64,000 nt of DNA from Mesostigma viride (lineage: Eukaryota; Streptophyta; Mesostigmatophyceae; Mesostigmatales; Mesostigmataceae): NCBI GenBank assembly GCA_009746045.1, contig RPFO01000406.1, forward strand, positions 257,501 to 321,500. The letters run 5' to 3'. Every line of letters starts with the position of its first letter. Positions within the stretch are counted from its first letter, which is position 1. Positions 21,490 through 31,326 of this stretch are shown piece by piece. Below the pieces are notes generated by a model. The model searched no databases, was not told where the DNA came from, and saw only the letters and a list, made by a program, of their open reading frames with translations. The position numbers and the translations under genes were made by a program.

Positions 21490-21535
21490 TTTTTTGTCAC
21501 GTCTTGAAGCATACGCTTATGCTGGCACATGTACT

Positions 21536-21607
21536 TTCTCCGTAGTCTAGGGGTTAGGATGGCTGACTCTCACTCAGCAGACCCGGGTTCAATTCCCGGC
21601 GGGGAAG
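21536..21607 (+). tRNA. tRNA-Glu(CTC), array copy 21
   Basis: Intact cloverleaf, TCTTTT terminator, type II spacer. Confidence 0.97.
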
Positions 21608-21705
21608 TCTTTTGCCACGACGTGCAGTATGCCCTTATGCTAGCAACTGCGATGTTCTCTGTAGTCTAGGGGTTAGGATGGCTGACTCTCACTCAGCAGA
21701 CCCGG

Positions 21706-22321
21706 TGTTACGGCCCTAACCCATGTTTGGGCGTAACAATTCCTAAAATAAATTAGTTTGGTCAGTCGAAAGTCATTTTGATATTGTTTGAGACTTTCGA
21801 TAGTTATTATGTTAGATTCGGGGACTTGGCCGAGTTATTCCATCACCCGGCCCAGGTACCCGTGGCTTTGCTTTCGGTTTGGTGTGTTACTGGTCTGTAC
21901 CCGGGACTGCCAGGTACCGGGTGCCAGACTGGCGGATACTATGTACATCTACGGCTGATATTAATTGCAGGCTGCGCTAGAGGTTCGGCCCCCAGCCGAC
22001 CCGCTGGCATGCACGCCGTCTTGGACAAATGTCGTAGGTGACAATGGCTTCCTATCTTTGGTTTGGAATGAAATCGACTTGAGTAAAACTCGTCTGCCGA
22101 ACCAGGGGTCAAATCTGGGCTGCACTAACGCCCTTCGTGCATTCCATGTATATGCATAATTTATCTAGTTGTGCATTCAGGGCCTAGCTAGTAATTCCGC
22201 GTACTAGCTAGAATTCAGGGCTACATTCACGTAGTCCGGGCGGATAGCAGATTCCGAGTTTATTCAGGCGTAACCCACGCTAGACTAGGGTCTTTCAGAG
22301 CCGCTGGGGCGGCTCGTAACA
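21706..22321 (+). repeat. Gypsy 5' LTR
   Basis: 616 bp, TG...CA ends. It should hold the RNA polymerase II promoter of the element; I could not identify a TATA box with confidence. Small ORFs in it recur in the 3' LTR and are not genes. Confidence 0.95.
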
Positions 22322-22872
22322 CTGGTAATCGGAGGATTCGTCTAGGGCCACCATAGCTCGTACAGAGCGTGGGCAGGGCCTCGTGATCTGCCTGACGAGA
22401 ATCGGTGATCTGCACCAAGACGGCAAGAAACGATAACATCGCATCCGCAGCAAATAGGTGGTTGTAGGGCGCGCAGCAGCCATATTGCTCGCTCTGTCCC
22501 TCCTCTCTCTGCACGCGTAGAGCGGTGTTGTGTGCGCCCAGCCCTGTTTTCTTGTCGTTTTCATGTTTGTGCTGTGAGCGCTGGCTCTGGGTACACCGGC
22601 CTCGCTCGTTGGTTCACGCAGGCCATAACCGTACAGGCTGGCTTGCGAGGGACTCCGCGGGAGTGGCTTACGTGCTGGGGCCCGGTACACGGGCGGGTTG
22701 TCACGTAGGTTACTCCCTTGTGCTGACAGGTTTTCCTGTCTACGTAATGTCGTTGCGTTCTTAGATTATAGGGCCTGTTGGCAACCCTTGTGAGCAGGTG
22801 ATGGTCACTCACTAGAGGTACTCAAGGTTCCTTCTTCTCTGCCTATCCCTGCCTGCATGCAATAGACGTGGC
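22322..22872 (+). other. Gypsy 5' leader with candidate primer-binding site
   Basis: Directly after the LTR comes C then TGGTAATCGGAGGATTCG. The initial TGG would pair with a tRNA CCA end. The rest does not match the common initiator-Met primer, and I cannot assign the tRNA. The remaining leader shows no gene. Confidence 0.5.
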
Positions 22873-23298
22873 ATGTCTAATAATAATAATATTAGGCATA
22901 CTGGGGCACTTAGGGGATGGGACAGTGATGGGTCTAGGCAATTATATTACGCATTGGCACATGATGGGGGCACAGGCAAGGTAGGGATTTTTTATAGCTG
23001 GGTAGACTGCAGGAACAACATAGTAGATAGACATAGGGCTATTTTTAAGGGGTTCGGGACAGCATGGGAAGCAGATCTGTTTATCCAGGCACACATGACA
23101 CGTCCCGTAGGATTACATGTAGAAGCCCCACCGCTAGAGATTAGGCCCAGGGCACGTCCTGCATCTAGGGGGCGTAGGTACGCACATACCAGTGCACTGG
23201 CTAGGGTAGAGGACACTACAGCTACGCAGCAGGTTACCGTCACCTTTAACCAGCTGACGATTAGCACACACGCTAGCCAGCCGCCCAGCACCCAGTGA
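22873..23298 (+). CDS. RNase H1 hybrid-binding / viroplasmin-like domain protein
   Basis: 141 residues with an ATG start, 127 bp upstream of the gag ATG. Residues 24-72 (from LYYALAHDGG through GIFYSWVDCRN to AIFKGF and EADLF) show the hybrid-binding-domain pattern: YYA, G..GIF..W..C, V, A.FKGF, A..F. In RNase H1 and in the viroplasmin of plant pararetroviruses this fold binds RNA/DNA hybrids or double-stranded RNA. No RNase H catalytic domain follows in this ORF. The C-terminal half is Arg- then Thr/Ser-rich and unordered in appearance. It is in the sense orientation of the element, and its position suggests translation from the genomic RNA before gag. A role in binding RNA or reverse-transcription intermediates is my inference. 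Confidence 0.72.
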   Translation: MSNNNNIRHTGALRGWDSDGSRQLYYALAHDGGTGKVGIFYSWVDCRNNIVDRHRAIFKGFGTAWEADLFIQAHMTRPVGLHVEAPPLEIRPRARPASRGRRYAHTSALARVEDTTATQQVTVTFNQLTISTHASQPPSTQ

Positions 23299-23424
23299 CG
23301 GGGCCATAGTGATTAGAGGGGCTCATCTATAATATTATATAGTATATATAATAATAGACAGTAGATGTTGTCTTGACCTTTGTTTTTTGCTTCCTTCTCT
23401 TCTTGTGGTTGTGGTACGGTAACC

Positions 23425-25476
23425 ATGGCGCCTAAAACAAGGGGTAAAGGTAAACCTAAAGGGTCAGAGGTTAGGGAGACGGGTATAGATAGTCCGGCCG
23501 TACAGGCACATGAGGAGATATCACAGCGGAGCCCAGCCTCCCAGCAGGGCAGCTCTGCAGGTCACCCAGGTGTGCTGGCTAGTCCCGCCCGTGAGTCGTA
23601 CAGACCACAGGCCGGAATGTTCATAGATAGCGAGCAGCAGCAGCATATGCAGGGAGAATTTTTCAGTAGGTCGGAACGGGTGGAGACCGGCCCGAGGCGG
23701 GAGTCTCCCAGGTCAGATCCAATGAGTGCATCCATCCCACCGGCACAGCCCCCGCAGCAATTGCAGCCGCAGCATGAGCAACCGCCACAGTTGCAACCGC
23801 CGCCGCGGCCACAGTGGCAACCGCAGCCGAATGGTCAGCTTAGCCAGAACGCGGCCTTTTACCATGCGCAACGGGCCCAACGATTAGAGCACCCATGGTC
23901 AGTAAACGGACGCGGACGCGGTCGCGGTAGCCCATCCCGGCCGGAACCCGCGCGTCGTGTATCGTTCAGCAGCGAGCCACAATCCATGGGCACCTCACCG
24001 TGGTCGACGGAAGAGGGGGAGGTCGAACTTCCCCCCCGCTACGATGAGGATGCCGAGGAGCGCCCTGAGACGCGCCTGGGTCAGTCCTTCCCAGCGACGG
24101 GCCCCGCGCGTCCTAGCATGGCGCATGGCCCCAACCTGAATCTGAGCCGGTTAGACCTCAACGATCCCGGTTACGAACACCCGACATCCGTTTGGTTGCG
24201 GCGAGGCGCTGAGACCTCGCGCAGCCAGCCGCGGGCTGCTGGGCCCCCATCGCTGCCGGCGTCCTTTAACCGTCCGCCCTTTTGCGCTAAAGGAGGCCCG
24301 CGGGCGGCCACGGTCAAGGCTCCGCCCATGCCCGATTTCAAAACCGTGCCCAAGTTGCGCGCGGACATGACCCCGCGCGAGATCGATGAGTGGGAACGCA
24401 TGGTGTTGGCGGTCTATTGGGCATGGTGCGAGCATCACGATTGGGAGTTGGCCACTGATGTGCTAATTCCCTATCTAGTAGCGATGTGCATGGATCCGTC
24501 CGTTGTCGGCATCCTCCACTGTGAGAGCGTCGCGTCACGCACCTACCCGCGCACGGTCGAGGAGCTGATGGCCCGCATCCGGCGCAAGTTGGTGCCACCG
24601 GACTACAAGCTCCATGAGCGCCTGGCCTTTGGCAAGTTCCGTCAGGGCAGCACGCCGTTTCGCGAATTCCTCACCGAGTTTGAGGCGTACACTGCCCGGC
24701 TTGACGACATGACCTGGACCGAGTACAAGGCACGGTTCATCGAGGCGCTGCACCCGGACCTCTTGGATGAGGTGCTCAAGCACTATGCCGAGGTCCCATG
24801 GGAGGAGTGGGATGTGATAAAAATTCAGCAGTACCTGCTACAAGTCTCGGATGTGATCGCCCGCCGCCGTGCAGCATCTACACGGCGCTTCCCGCTCGCG
24901 GCACCCCGGCGCGTCCACTTCACCACCGCGGACCCTGAGGTCGCACAGGAGGACGCGTATGACTACGAGCTGCCAGCGGAGAGCGATTATGACCCTGATT
25001 TCCAGGTCAATGCGATCGATCCGGCCACTTCCCGCTGCTTTGCGTGCGGCGAGGTTGGCCACCTCAAGCGCGAGTGCCCTCGCCTGCGCGCCCGCAAGGA
25101 TGAGGAGACGCATGTACCCCAGTTCTCTGGCCCCGCCTTCGGCAAACGTCCGGACCCTGCGCAGCGAGGCGATCGGCCCCGTAATGCGGGAGCACGTGCA
25201 GCCAAGCTGCAGGATGCCCGCCGCCAGCCCGCGCAGTATCAAACGCCTCGGGCCTCAGGTCCATCCTTCCAACGGGTGACCCGCGAGGTGAACAAGGTGC
25301 TAGCGCAGCAACGAGGCGCGGCCGATCACGACTCGGACAGTGGGCGGCTGGATGCCCAGGCCATCGCAGGCTATGCGTATGGCGACGACGATGAGGAGGA
25401 ACCGGTGGAGGAGGGGGAAGAGCGGACCGGGCGGTCGAACGAGGCGGCCTCCCGGCCATCCGTTCCTCGCGCGTAG
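23425..25476 (+). CDS. Gypsy Gag polyprotein
   Basis: 683 residues from the ATG in ACCATGGCG; the frame stays open upstream without another good ATG. The N-terminal 300 residues are Pro/Gln/Arg-rich and probably disordered. A capsid-like helical domain follows (about 310-500; MTPREIDEWERMVLAVYWAW, FGKFRQGSTPFREFLTEFEA). One CCHC zinc knuckle CFACGEVGHLKREC lies near residue 540, and an acidic tail ends the protein. It forms the virus-like particle and packages RNA. The stop codon overlaps the pol frame, which is in -1 relative to gag. Confidence 0.92.
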   Translation: MAPKTRGKGKPKGSEVRETGIDSPAVQAHEEISQRSPASQQGSSAGHPGVLASPARESYRPQAGMFIDSEQQQHMQGEFFSRSERVETGPRRESPRSDPMSASIPPAQPPQQLQPQHEQPPQLQPPPRPQWQPQPNGQLSQNAAFYHAQRAQRLEHPWSVNGRGRGRGSPSRPEPARRVSFSSEPQSMGTSPWSTEEGEVELPPRYDEDAEERPETRLGQSFPATGPARPSMAHGPNLNLSRLDLNDPGYEHPTSVWLRRGAETSRSQPRAAGPPSLPASFNRPPFCAKGGPRAATVKAPPMPDFKTVPKLRADMTPREIDEWERMVLAVYWAWCEHHDWELATDVLIPYLVAMCMDPSVVGILHCESVASRTYPRTVEELMARIRRKLVPPDYKLHERLAFGKFRQGSTPFREFLTEFEAYTARLDDMTWTEYKARFIEALHPDLLDEVLKHYAEVPWEEWDVIKIQQYLLQVSDVIARRRAASTRRFPLAAPRRVHFTTADPEVAQEDAYDYELPAESDYDPDFQVNAIDPATSRCFACGEVGHLKRECPRLRARKDEETHVPQFSGPAFGKRPDPAQRGDRPRNAGARAAKLQDARRQPAQYQTPRASGPSFQRVTREVNKVLAQQRGAADHDSDSGRLDAQAIAGYAYGDDDEEEPVEEGEERTGRSNEAASRPSVPRA

Positions 25477-27842
25477 TGTCCCTCCCCTTGGGGGTAGAAG
25501 TAGCGGTAGCTCAGGTAGATAGGGTAGATAGCGTAGTAGGAGTAAATAGTGTAGATAGCAGTAGCTCCGCCGTACAGGCACCGTTAGTTGCGGATACCGG
25601 CGCGAGTATGGAGCCAGTTGGTGAGGCTCCAGCCACGGCTACAATTCCGGCTTCGGGCAGCAACGCGGACGCCCCGCCGACGCATGCAGCCCCGAGGAGT
25701 GCGGCCCGCAGCTTGCTCCTCTTTCGAGGGGGTCTGGCAGTGCCATCAACAGCACTGGACCCCTTCCTCAAGGGCAAGACTGTCATGGACGTGCAGTTCA
25801 TGGTCGACACGGGCGCTTCCACGTCATTCATCAATGAGGCACTGGCGCGTCGCGCTGGCTACACTATACGGCCACACGCGACAGTGGTAAATGTGACTTA
25901 CTCAGATGGTCGCAAGAACCCCTCGCCAGGTCTAGTCGACATCAAGGCGGTGATTCAGGGCATCCCTGTGGAGCTTACCGCCACTGTCGCGCCGCTGGGC
26001 GCAGCCGATATCATTATTGGCATTGACTGGATGGACGCTCAGGATGTTGACATCAGCATTAAGCGTCGCGTGGTGTGGTTCCCCGACGGCTCCTTTTGGA
26101 GTCCGGTTGGCGAATATCAGGCGCAGGGTCCCACTGTGCACAACGTCACGCACGAGCGGGAATTTACCCAACCCCGCCAAGCCTCACAGATCCTCATGAG
26201 CATCAAGTCGTTGGAGGGCAAGTTGCGTCAGGGCAAGGAATACTACATGTATCGCCTCGACCTCGCTGCCGTGGAGCTCATGCTCAATGAGATCGGTGTG
26301 GGCTTCACCCCCGAGGAGACTGAGCGCTACAATGCGGTGTTGGCAGCACGCGCGAAGCTCTTTGATGAGAGTAAGCAAGAGTTTCCCCCGCCGCGCTCGG
26401 TGCTCCACCGCATCCAATTGCAGGAGGGCTATGGCCCTACGACGTCCCCTATGTACCGCATGGGTCCGGTGGAGCTGGTGGAGCTCAAGAAGATCTTGAT
26501 GGCGCTTCTGGAGCGGGGTCTCATCGAGCCCAGCAACAGCCCCTTCTCAGCAGGCGTGCTGTTGGTCCCCAAGCCTGGGGGCAAGTGGCGGCTCGTCACG
26601 GACTATCGTAAGCTGAACGCTATTACGGTAAAGTCCAAGTACCCTCTCCCCCGCATCGACGATATCTTCAACCGCGTGCAGGGCGCCACATGTTTCACCG
26701 TCCTTGATTGCGCAGACGGGTTCTGGCAGTTAAGGATTGCGCCGGAGGACTGTCATAAAACGGCGTTCAACACGCCGTTCGGCCACTATCAGTTCCGTGT
26801 GGCCGCCATGGGGTTGTGCAATTCCCCTGCGAGCTTTCAGATGCTCATGAATGACATCCTCCGCCCAGTCATGGGAACCGCGCATCTCCCGCAGGTTTCC
26901 CGTGACCTCGAGGACCCCAACCGGGGCGCGAAGCCCCCGTGGTCCTACAAGCGCACTTGTGCGCTCGCATACCTGGATGACATCTTGGTGTACTCCAAGA
27001 CCTTTGAGGATCACCTCGAGGACGTCGCCACGGTATTGCGCATCATGGAGGAGGAGAATCTTTCGGTCCGCAAGGCCAAGGTCCGCGCTGGTCGCAGCGT
27101 ACCGTTCCTCGGTCATACCCTGTCCGCTGCCGGCGTCGCGACGGACCCCTCCAAGATCGCCTCCATCCAGCAGTGGCCGACCCCGACCAACGTCAAGGGC
27201 GTGCGCAGCTTTTTGGGTGTCGCGTCGTATTACCGACGTTTCATCCCCCGTTTCGCGACGATCGCTGCCCCCATTAACGCCCTCCTCAAGAAGGGTGTTC
27301 CTTTCGTTTGGTCGGAACCGTGCCAACAGGCCTTTGAGGCCCTCAAGCGCAGCCTGACCACGGCCCCCGTGCTCGTTATCTCGGACCCGTCCAAGCCCTT
27401 TGTGGTCGCAACGGACGCGAGCAAGGTTGCAATCGGCGGTGTCCTATTGCAGGACCAGGGTCAGGGGTTGCAGCCGGTCGAGTACATCTCCCGGACTATG
27501 ATCCCTGCCGAGCGCAACTATCCGGTACACCAGCAGGAGCTTCTTGCCGTGGTCTACTGCTGCCATACCTGGCGCCATCATCTTCTCGGGGCCCAGTTTG
27601 ACGTTGCCATCAGCGAGCAGGGGGATCTTGATCCCCACCGGCTGATCATCCACACGGATCATCGGCCCCTCACGCATCTGCTCGCCCAACCCAACCTGGT
27701 GCCCCGTCAAGCACGCTGGCTGGAGTACTTGTCCCAGTTCGCCCCCTTAAAGATTCAGTACGTCAAGGGTGCAGAGAACGTGGTCCCAGACGCCCTTTCC
27801 CGGCGGGAGGACTACTGGTTCTATGAAGATCTGGGAGTACTA
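25476..27842 (+). CDS. Gypsy Pol, protease-RT-RNase H part (interrupted)
   Basis: Open in the -1 frame of gag with no ATG near its start, so a frameshift or reinitiation is likely; I see no convincing slippery heptamer. Domains: retropepsin (MVDTGASTSFI, about residue 109), RT from KWRLVTDYRKLNAI to LAYLDDILVYS, and RNase H with VVATDASK and HTDHRPL, ending at the usual VVPDALSRRED. About 28 extra residues lie between RPVMG and CALAYLDD, longer than typical gypsy RTs. The frame runs into the copia-like insertion at 27848; the last few codons read before its stop belong to that LTR. It continues in the same frame at 42203. Confidence 0.93.
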
Positions 27843-27847
27843 CATAC

Positions 27848-28320
27848 AGTTAGTCTCCATGCTTTGCTGTAGACTAAGTCTCAAAGGCATTGTGAATACA
27901 ACGTATGAATAAGCCTTGTAAACCTACGTTGGTATGTGGATATAAATACCACGTGGGCTATGCAGATAGGAATGCTAGTCGAGTCGCATACGTTTCCCTA
28001 GATAGGTACTTTGGGTACTGAGGTACGTGACAGATGTCAGTACCCAGTATACGTAGTGTCCTGTCATTGGACGGTACTAGAGTATCCTAGATAGGGACCG
28101 TACTGCAGCGTGCATTGATCTGTGATCGCACGATGCAGTGACTAGACTGCTACCTGTCATCGTGTGGCCTCGGGCCAACGGTCTGCACCCAACGGTCACT
28201 GGCGGCGCAGCCAGTGAGAGGAACGTTGATAAAGGGTAAACCTATTTTCTAATGAACTCAAGCATTCACTGCTCATTGCTCACTGTGTTCTCAAGCAATA
28301 TATCCCGTCGCAATCTAACT
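27848..28320 (+). repeat. Copia-like 5' LTR, complete (473 bp)
   Basis: The ends are fixed by comparison with the inverted partial LTR (5' end) and the right partial LTR (3' end). They form a perfect 6-bp inverted pair AGTTAG/CTAACT. The following bases, TGAATTTTATTTGC, give no obvious tRNA 3'-end primer site. Confidence 0.92.
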
Positions 28321-28338
28321 TGAATTTTATTTGCTACC

Positions 28339-30069
28339 ATGGCTATCCCAAACAAGAATGTCGCTAAGAAGCTTAACTTCAACGAGGATGATGATGGGCA
28401 GGATCGGCGGATGCCCAAAGACAACAATCAGAAGCCGGCTGGCGATGCGGCCATTTCAAAGAAAAAGAAGAAAAACAAAAAGACCCACAATGTTTGCCAG
28501 GACGAGGGGACGGCGGCTGCCAAGCCGACCGACCTACCCCCCTCCCCTGAGAAGCCGGAGGACGAGACGGCTCCCCCCCGGGGGACCGGCTTACCCTCGA
28601 CTCCGGCGGCTGCCCCAGCCGCAACCACGGCTGGAGCAGCCATGGCTGCGGAGCCCTCGGCGGTAAACCCCACCGAGGCTCCCCAGTTCGGCCCTCCGTT
28701 GCCGACTATTCGGGAGCTCATGCCCCGTCAGACGGCTTCGGTGGCGCCGGACGGGGCGATCACGTTTCGCCCCGCCACCTCTGATCTTCGTGTTCCCTTC
28801 GCTCAGGGGCACAATCATTTCGAGCTAACGTTTGGGCGACCTTCTGCTTCCCTTCTTCGCAAGAAGAAGGACATGGAAAGCATTAAGCTCGCACGGGTGG
28901 TGCGTAGACCCGTGGAGCCCATCGGAGGACAACAAATGTCCGACGATGAGGTCTCCGACACTGCCAGTCTTCCCGACGGGGAGACTGAGATCAACCTTAC
29001 CCCAGCGCTCCTGGCGGTCGAGCAGGCCGCGCTGGTGGCTAATGAAGAACGCCGAGCGAGGCAGCGAGACCGGGAGGTCCGTCGAGAGGCGGCCTTTCGG
29101 CTCGCCGCTAAGCGGCAGGAATATGAGGAGGAGGCCGCCCGTCGCCTGGCCACCCACCAGGCGATGGCGGAGGCGTACCGCGAGGCCACTCAGCGGCTAC
29201 GCGACCTCCTCAAAAATGCTGACTATCCGATGGAATACTCGGATGGTCAAGACCTGGCCGAGCTTGCTCGGTCAGCACATTTTAAAGCAATGTCCTCCAT
29301 AACCCAAGCCAGGGTCACGGAGGCCATCTTGGCCAAGCATGGGGTGGTAGCTGAAGAAGCCCCCCCGCTGGAAACCACCAGCAATAAACCCTCTCCTCCC
29401 CAACCCTTGCAATACAAGGAGGGCCTGCTGGCCCTGGGCCCGGGGAAGGGCAAGAGCACGGACTGCCCTGTCCGACCTGCTCTGATCATGGGAGACCCCC
29501 TCCCTGACATTCCCACGGATGAGGCTGCCTTTCAGGCGGCCCTCCGCGAGCATGAGGTCCGCAAGGAAATGAGACGGCTCATGCAGGAGGAGGCAGCGAG
29601 GAGAGCGGCGGCAGACACCCCTGCCCGCCCCTCCACCGCTGGGGCTGGACCCAGTGGGGTTCCCCGGACCCCCCCGGACTCCCCCCGGGCCACCACGGCC
29701 CCCCCTCCCCCTCCCCCACCACCCCAGGTTCGCCCTGTGGGTTGGGGCCCCCTCCCCAACCAGGGGGGGTGGCCAGGACCCCAGGAGGCCCTGGGGGGAG
29801 GTGCAGAGGTGCCCAGGGCACCCACCCAACCTGCTGAGGCCCCCCCAAGGACGGGGGATATCCAGGAACAGCTCGCCATTCTCCAGGCTCAGCTGGCCTC
29901 GTTGCAAGACCAGCAGTTAACAGCTAACCAGCTGCAAACTGTCGAGGGCCTGCGCGCCCTGATGTCGCGGTATGAGCGGGGGACCATCAACCTGGATCCC
30001 ACCCGCCTGCAACAGGCAACCGACGGCTTCTTGATCGAGGGCCAACCCCCCTCTCACAGGTGTGTTTAA
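28339..30069 (+). CDS. Copia-like element ORF1, Gag N-terminal region (copy A)
   Basis: 576 residues from ATG, 18 bp after the LTR. It has a basic N-terminus (FQRK-type KKKKKNKKTHN), Pro/Ala-rich linkers, a long charged coiled-coil (EERRARQRDREVRREAAF and flanking, about residues 235-300), more Pro-rich sequence and a final helical part. No known Gag motif is visible except by position. In copy B (minus strand, 40895-41897) the same region reads straight into the next ORF. Here a 4-bp insertion near 30033 causes the stop, so ORF1 and ORF2 were probably one polyprotein. Confidence 0.75.
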   Translation: MAIPNKNVAKKLNFNEDDDGQDRRMPKDNNQKPAGDAAISKKKKKNKKTHNVCQDEGTAAAKPTDLPPSPEKPEDETAPPRGTGLPSTPAAAPAATTAGAAMAAEPSAVNPTEAPQFGPPLPTIRELMPRQTASVAPDGAITFRPATSDLRVPFAQGHNHFELTFGRPSASLLRKKKDMESIKLARVVRRPVEPIGGQQMSDDEVSDTASLPDGETEINLTPALLAVEQAALVANEERRARQRDREVRREAAFRLAAKRQEYEEEAARRLATHQAMAEAYREATQRLRDLLKNADYPMEYSDGQDLAELARSAHFKAMSSITQARVTEAILAKHGVVAEEAPPLETTSNKPSPPQPLQYKEGLLALGPGKGKSTDCPVRPALIMGDPLPDIPTDEAAFQAALREHEVRKEMRRLMQEEAARRAAADTPARPSTAGAGPSGVPRTPPDSPRATTAPPPPPPPPQVRPVGWGPLPNQGGWPGPQEALGGGAEVPRAPTQPAEAPPRTGDIQEQLAILQAQLASLQDQQLTANQLQTVEGLRALMSRYERGTINLDPTRLQQATDGFLIEGQPPSHRCV

Positions 30070-30796
30070 CCCTCATAAAAAGGAATCCAAAATCAATATT
30101 GCTGGCTTGCCTGAGGGTCACACTGTTGAACAAGCTAAACAATTTGTCTTTGCTCTGGAGTATGGGATGGAAGGCCTCAACCTTAGACATCAGTTTAAGG
30201 CTCTCAGGGCCTCATCCACATTCCATCAATCATCTCCTGCAATTAGAGCATTGATTCAAACCTATCAGGAACGCACCCTGACACCTGAAGCAGCCATTGA
30301 ACAGTGGCCTACCTTTATCACTGATCTGAAACAGCTAGTGCTTACCAATAACCACATGGAAGCAGTAGAACGTTTCAACTGGCTTGCTGCATATAAGGTG
30401 AATAAGAATAACCTCTCTGGGGATGCAAAAACATACAGGGTAATGATTGAGAAAGACCTTGAGCTTCTCAAGCTCCAACCAAGGTATCTCATCCACACCT
30501 GGCTAACAAAAGCTAATTTGCAACCTTCTGTCCTGGCTACCCTGCTTACAGGCCTCAAGTCCCTCTGGGACAACTTCAGAGCTGCCATGCTCTATATCGA
30601 GGAGGCAGTGGACCCCCTGGGTACTGGCAACCCCCAGGCCCAGGACCCCAAGGTCCAGGGTGTCCAAGGCCACAAGCGCAAGGGGGGGGCCAGCCAGGGG
30701 GGGGCACCCAAGACCCACAAGTCCTCTCACCAAGGGGGCAGTGGCTCTCAGGGGCGTGGTAACACGTGGCACCGTGTGCCCCTGCATGGCAACCCC

Positions 30797-30827
<31 letters not shown>

Positions 30828-31326
30828 GGTCCCAGCAGGGCCAAAACAACAACAACAACAGGTCCCAGCAGGGCCAAAACAACAACAACAACAGGTCCCA
30901 GCAGGGCCATAACAACAACAACAACCGGTCCCAGCAGGGCACCAATAACAACAACAACAACAATAACAACCAGCCTGGCAACCCTGGGGGGTCCATAAGG
31001 TGCCTGAGGTGCTTCCAACGAGGGCACGCCCGGCACAACTGCCCCAACAACGACTCCCTGGCCAACGGGGTGGATCTCTGCCCGGGCTGCTGGCACGCAC
31101 GTCATCCCCTGGGGCCTCCAGGCAGCCGTTGCAACAGGCCTCGCTACCCAAATCAATGTGAGTTCACTCACCTTATGTACTCTGAGGATGATGATCTCAT
31201 TACCATTGGGGATGGCAACCAGGGCATAATTGATTTTGAGGCAGCAACCTTACTGTCCTCCCAACACCCTGTTCTGGAACCTTACATAAAAGCACTAACC
31301 CCTACTGTTGACAACTCCATATATAC
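30062..31326 (+). CDS. Copia-like Gag C-terminal region with zinc knuckle (copy A, truncated by LINE)
   Basis: The frame overlaps the ORF1 end by 8 nt and has no good ATG at its start. It encodes a helical capsid-like stretch (about residues 1-190) and a Gly/Asn-rich linker with poly-Asn tracts separated by RSQQG repeats. A CCHC zinc knuckle CLRCFQRGHARHNC and further Cys/His (CPGCWHARHPLG) follow. A LINE interrupts it near 31327 (frame continues as LINE sequence by chance). Poly-Asn tract lengths differ between copies A and B. Confidence 0.75.

Noticed and set aside
19171-21705. CRISPR-like array (regular repeats and spacers)
   Set aside because: The repeat folds as tRNA-Glu with pol III terminators, spacers are of only two types, and the genome is eukaryotic.
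21778-22159. Small ORFs in the 5' LTR
   Set aside because: They recur unchanged in the 3' LTR and lie in regulatory sequence, with no domain.
25400-25480. Programmed frameshift heptamer at the gag-pol overlap
   Set aside because: The frames require -1, but I could not find a sequence of the X XXY YYZ form in the right phase near the gag stop.
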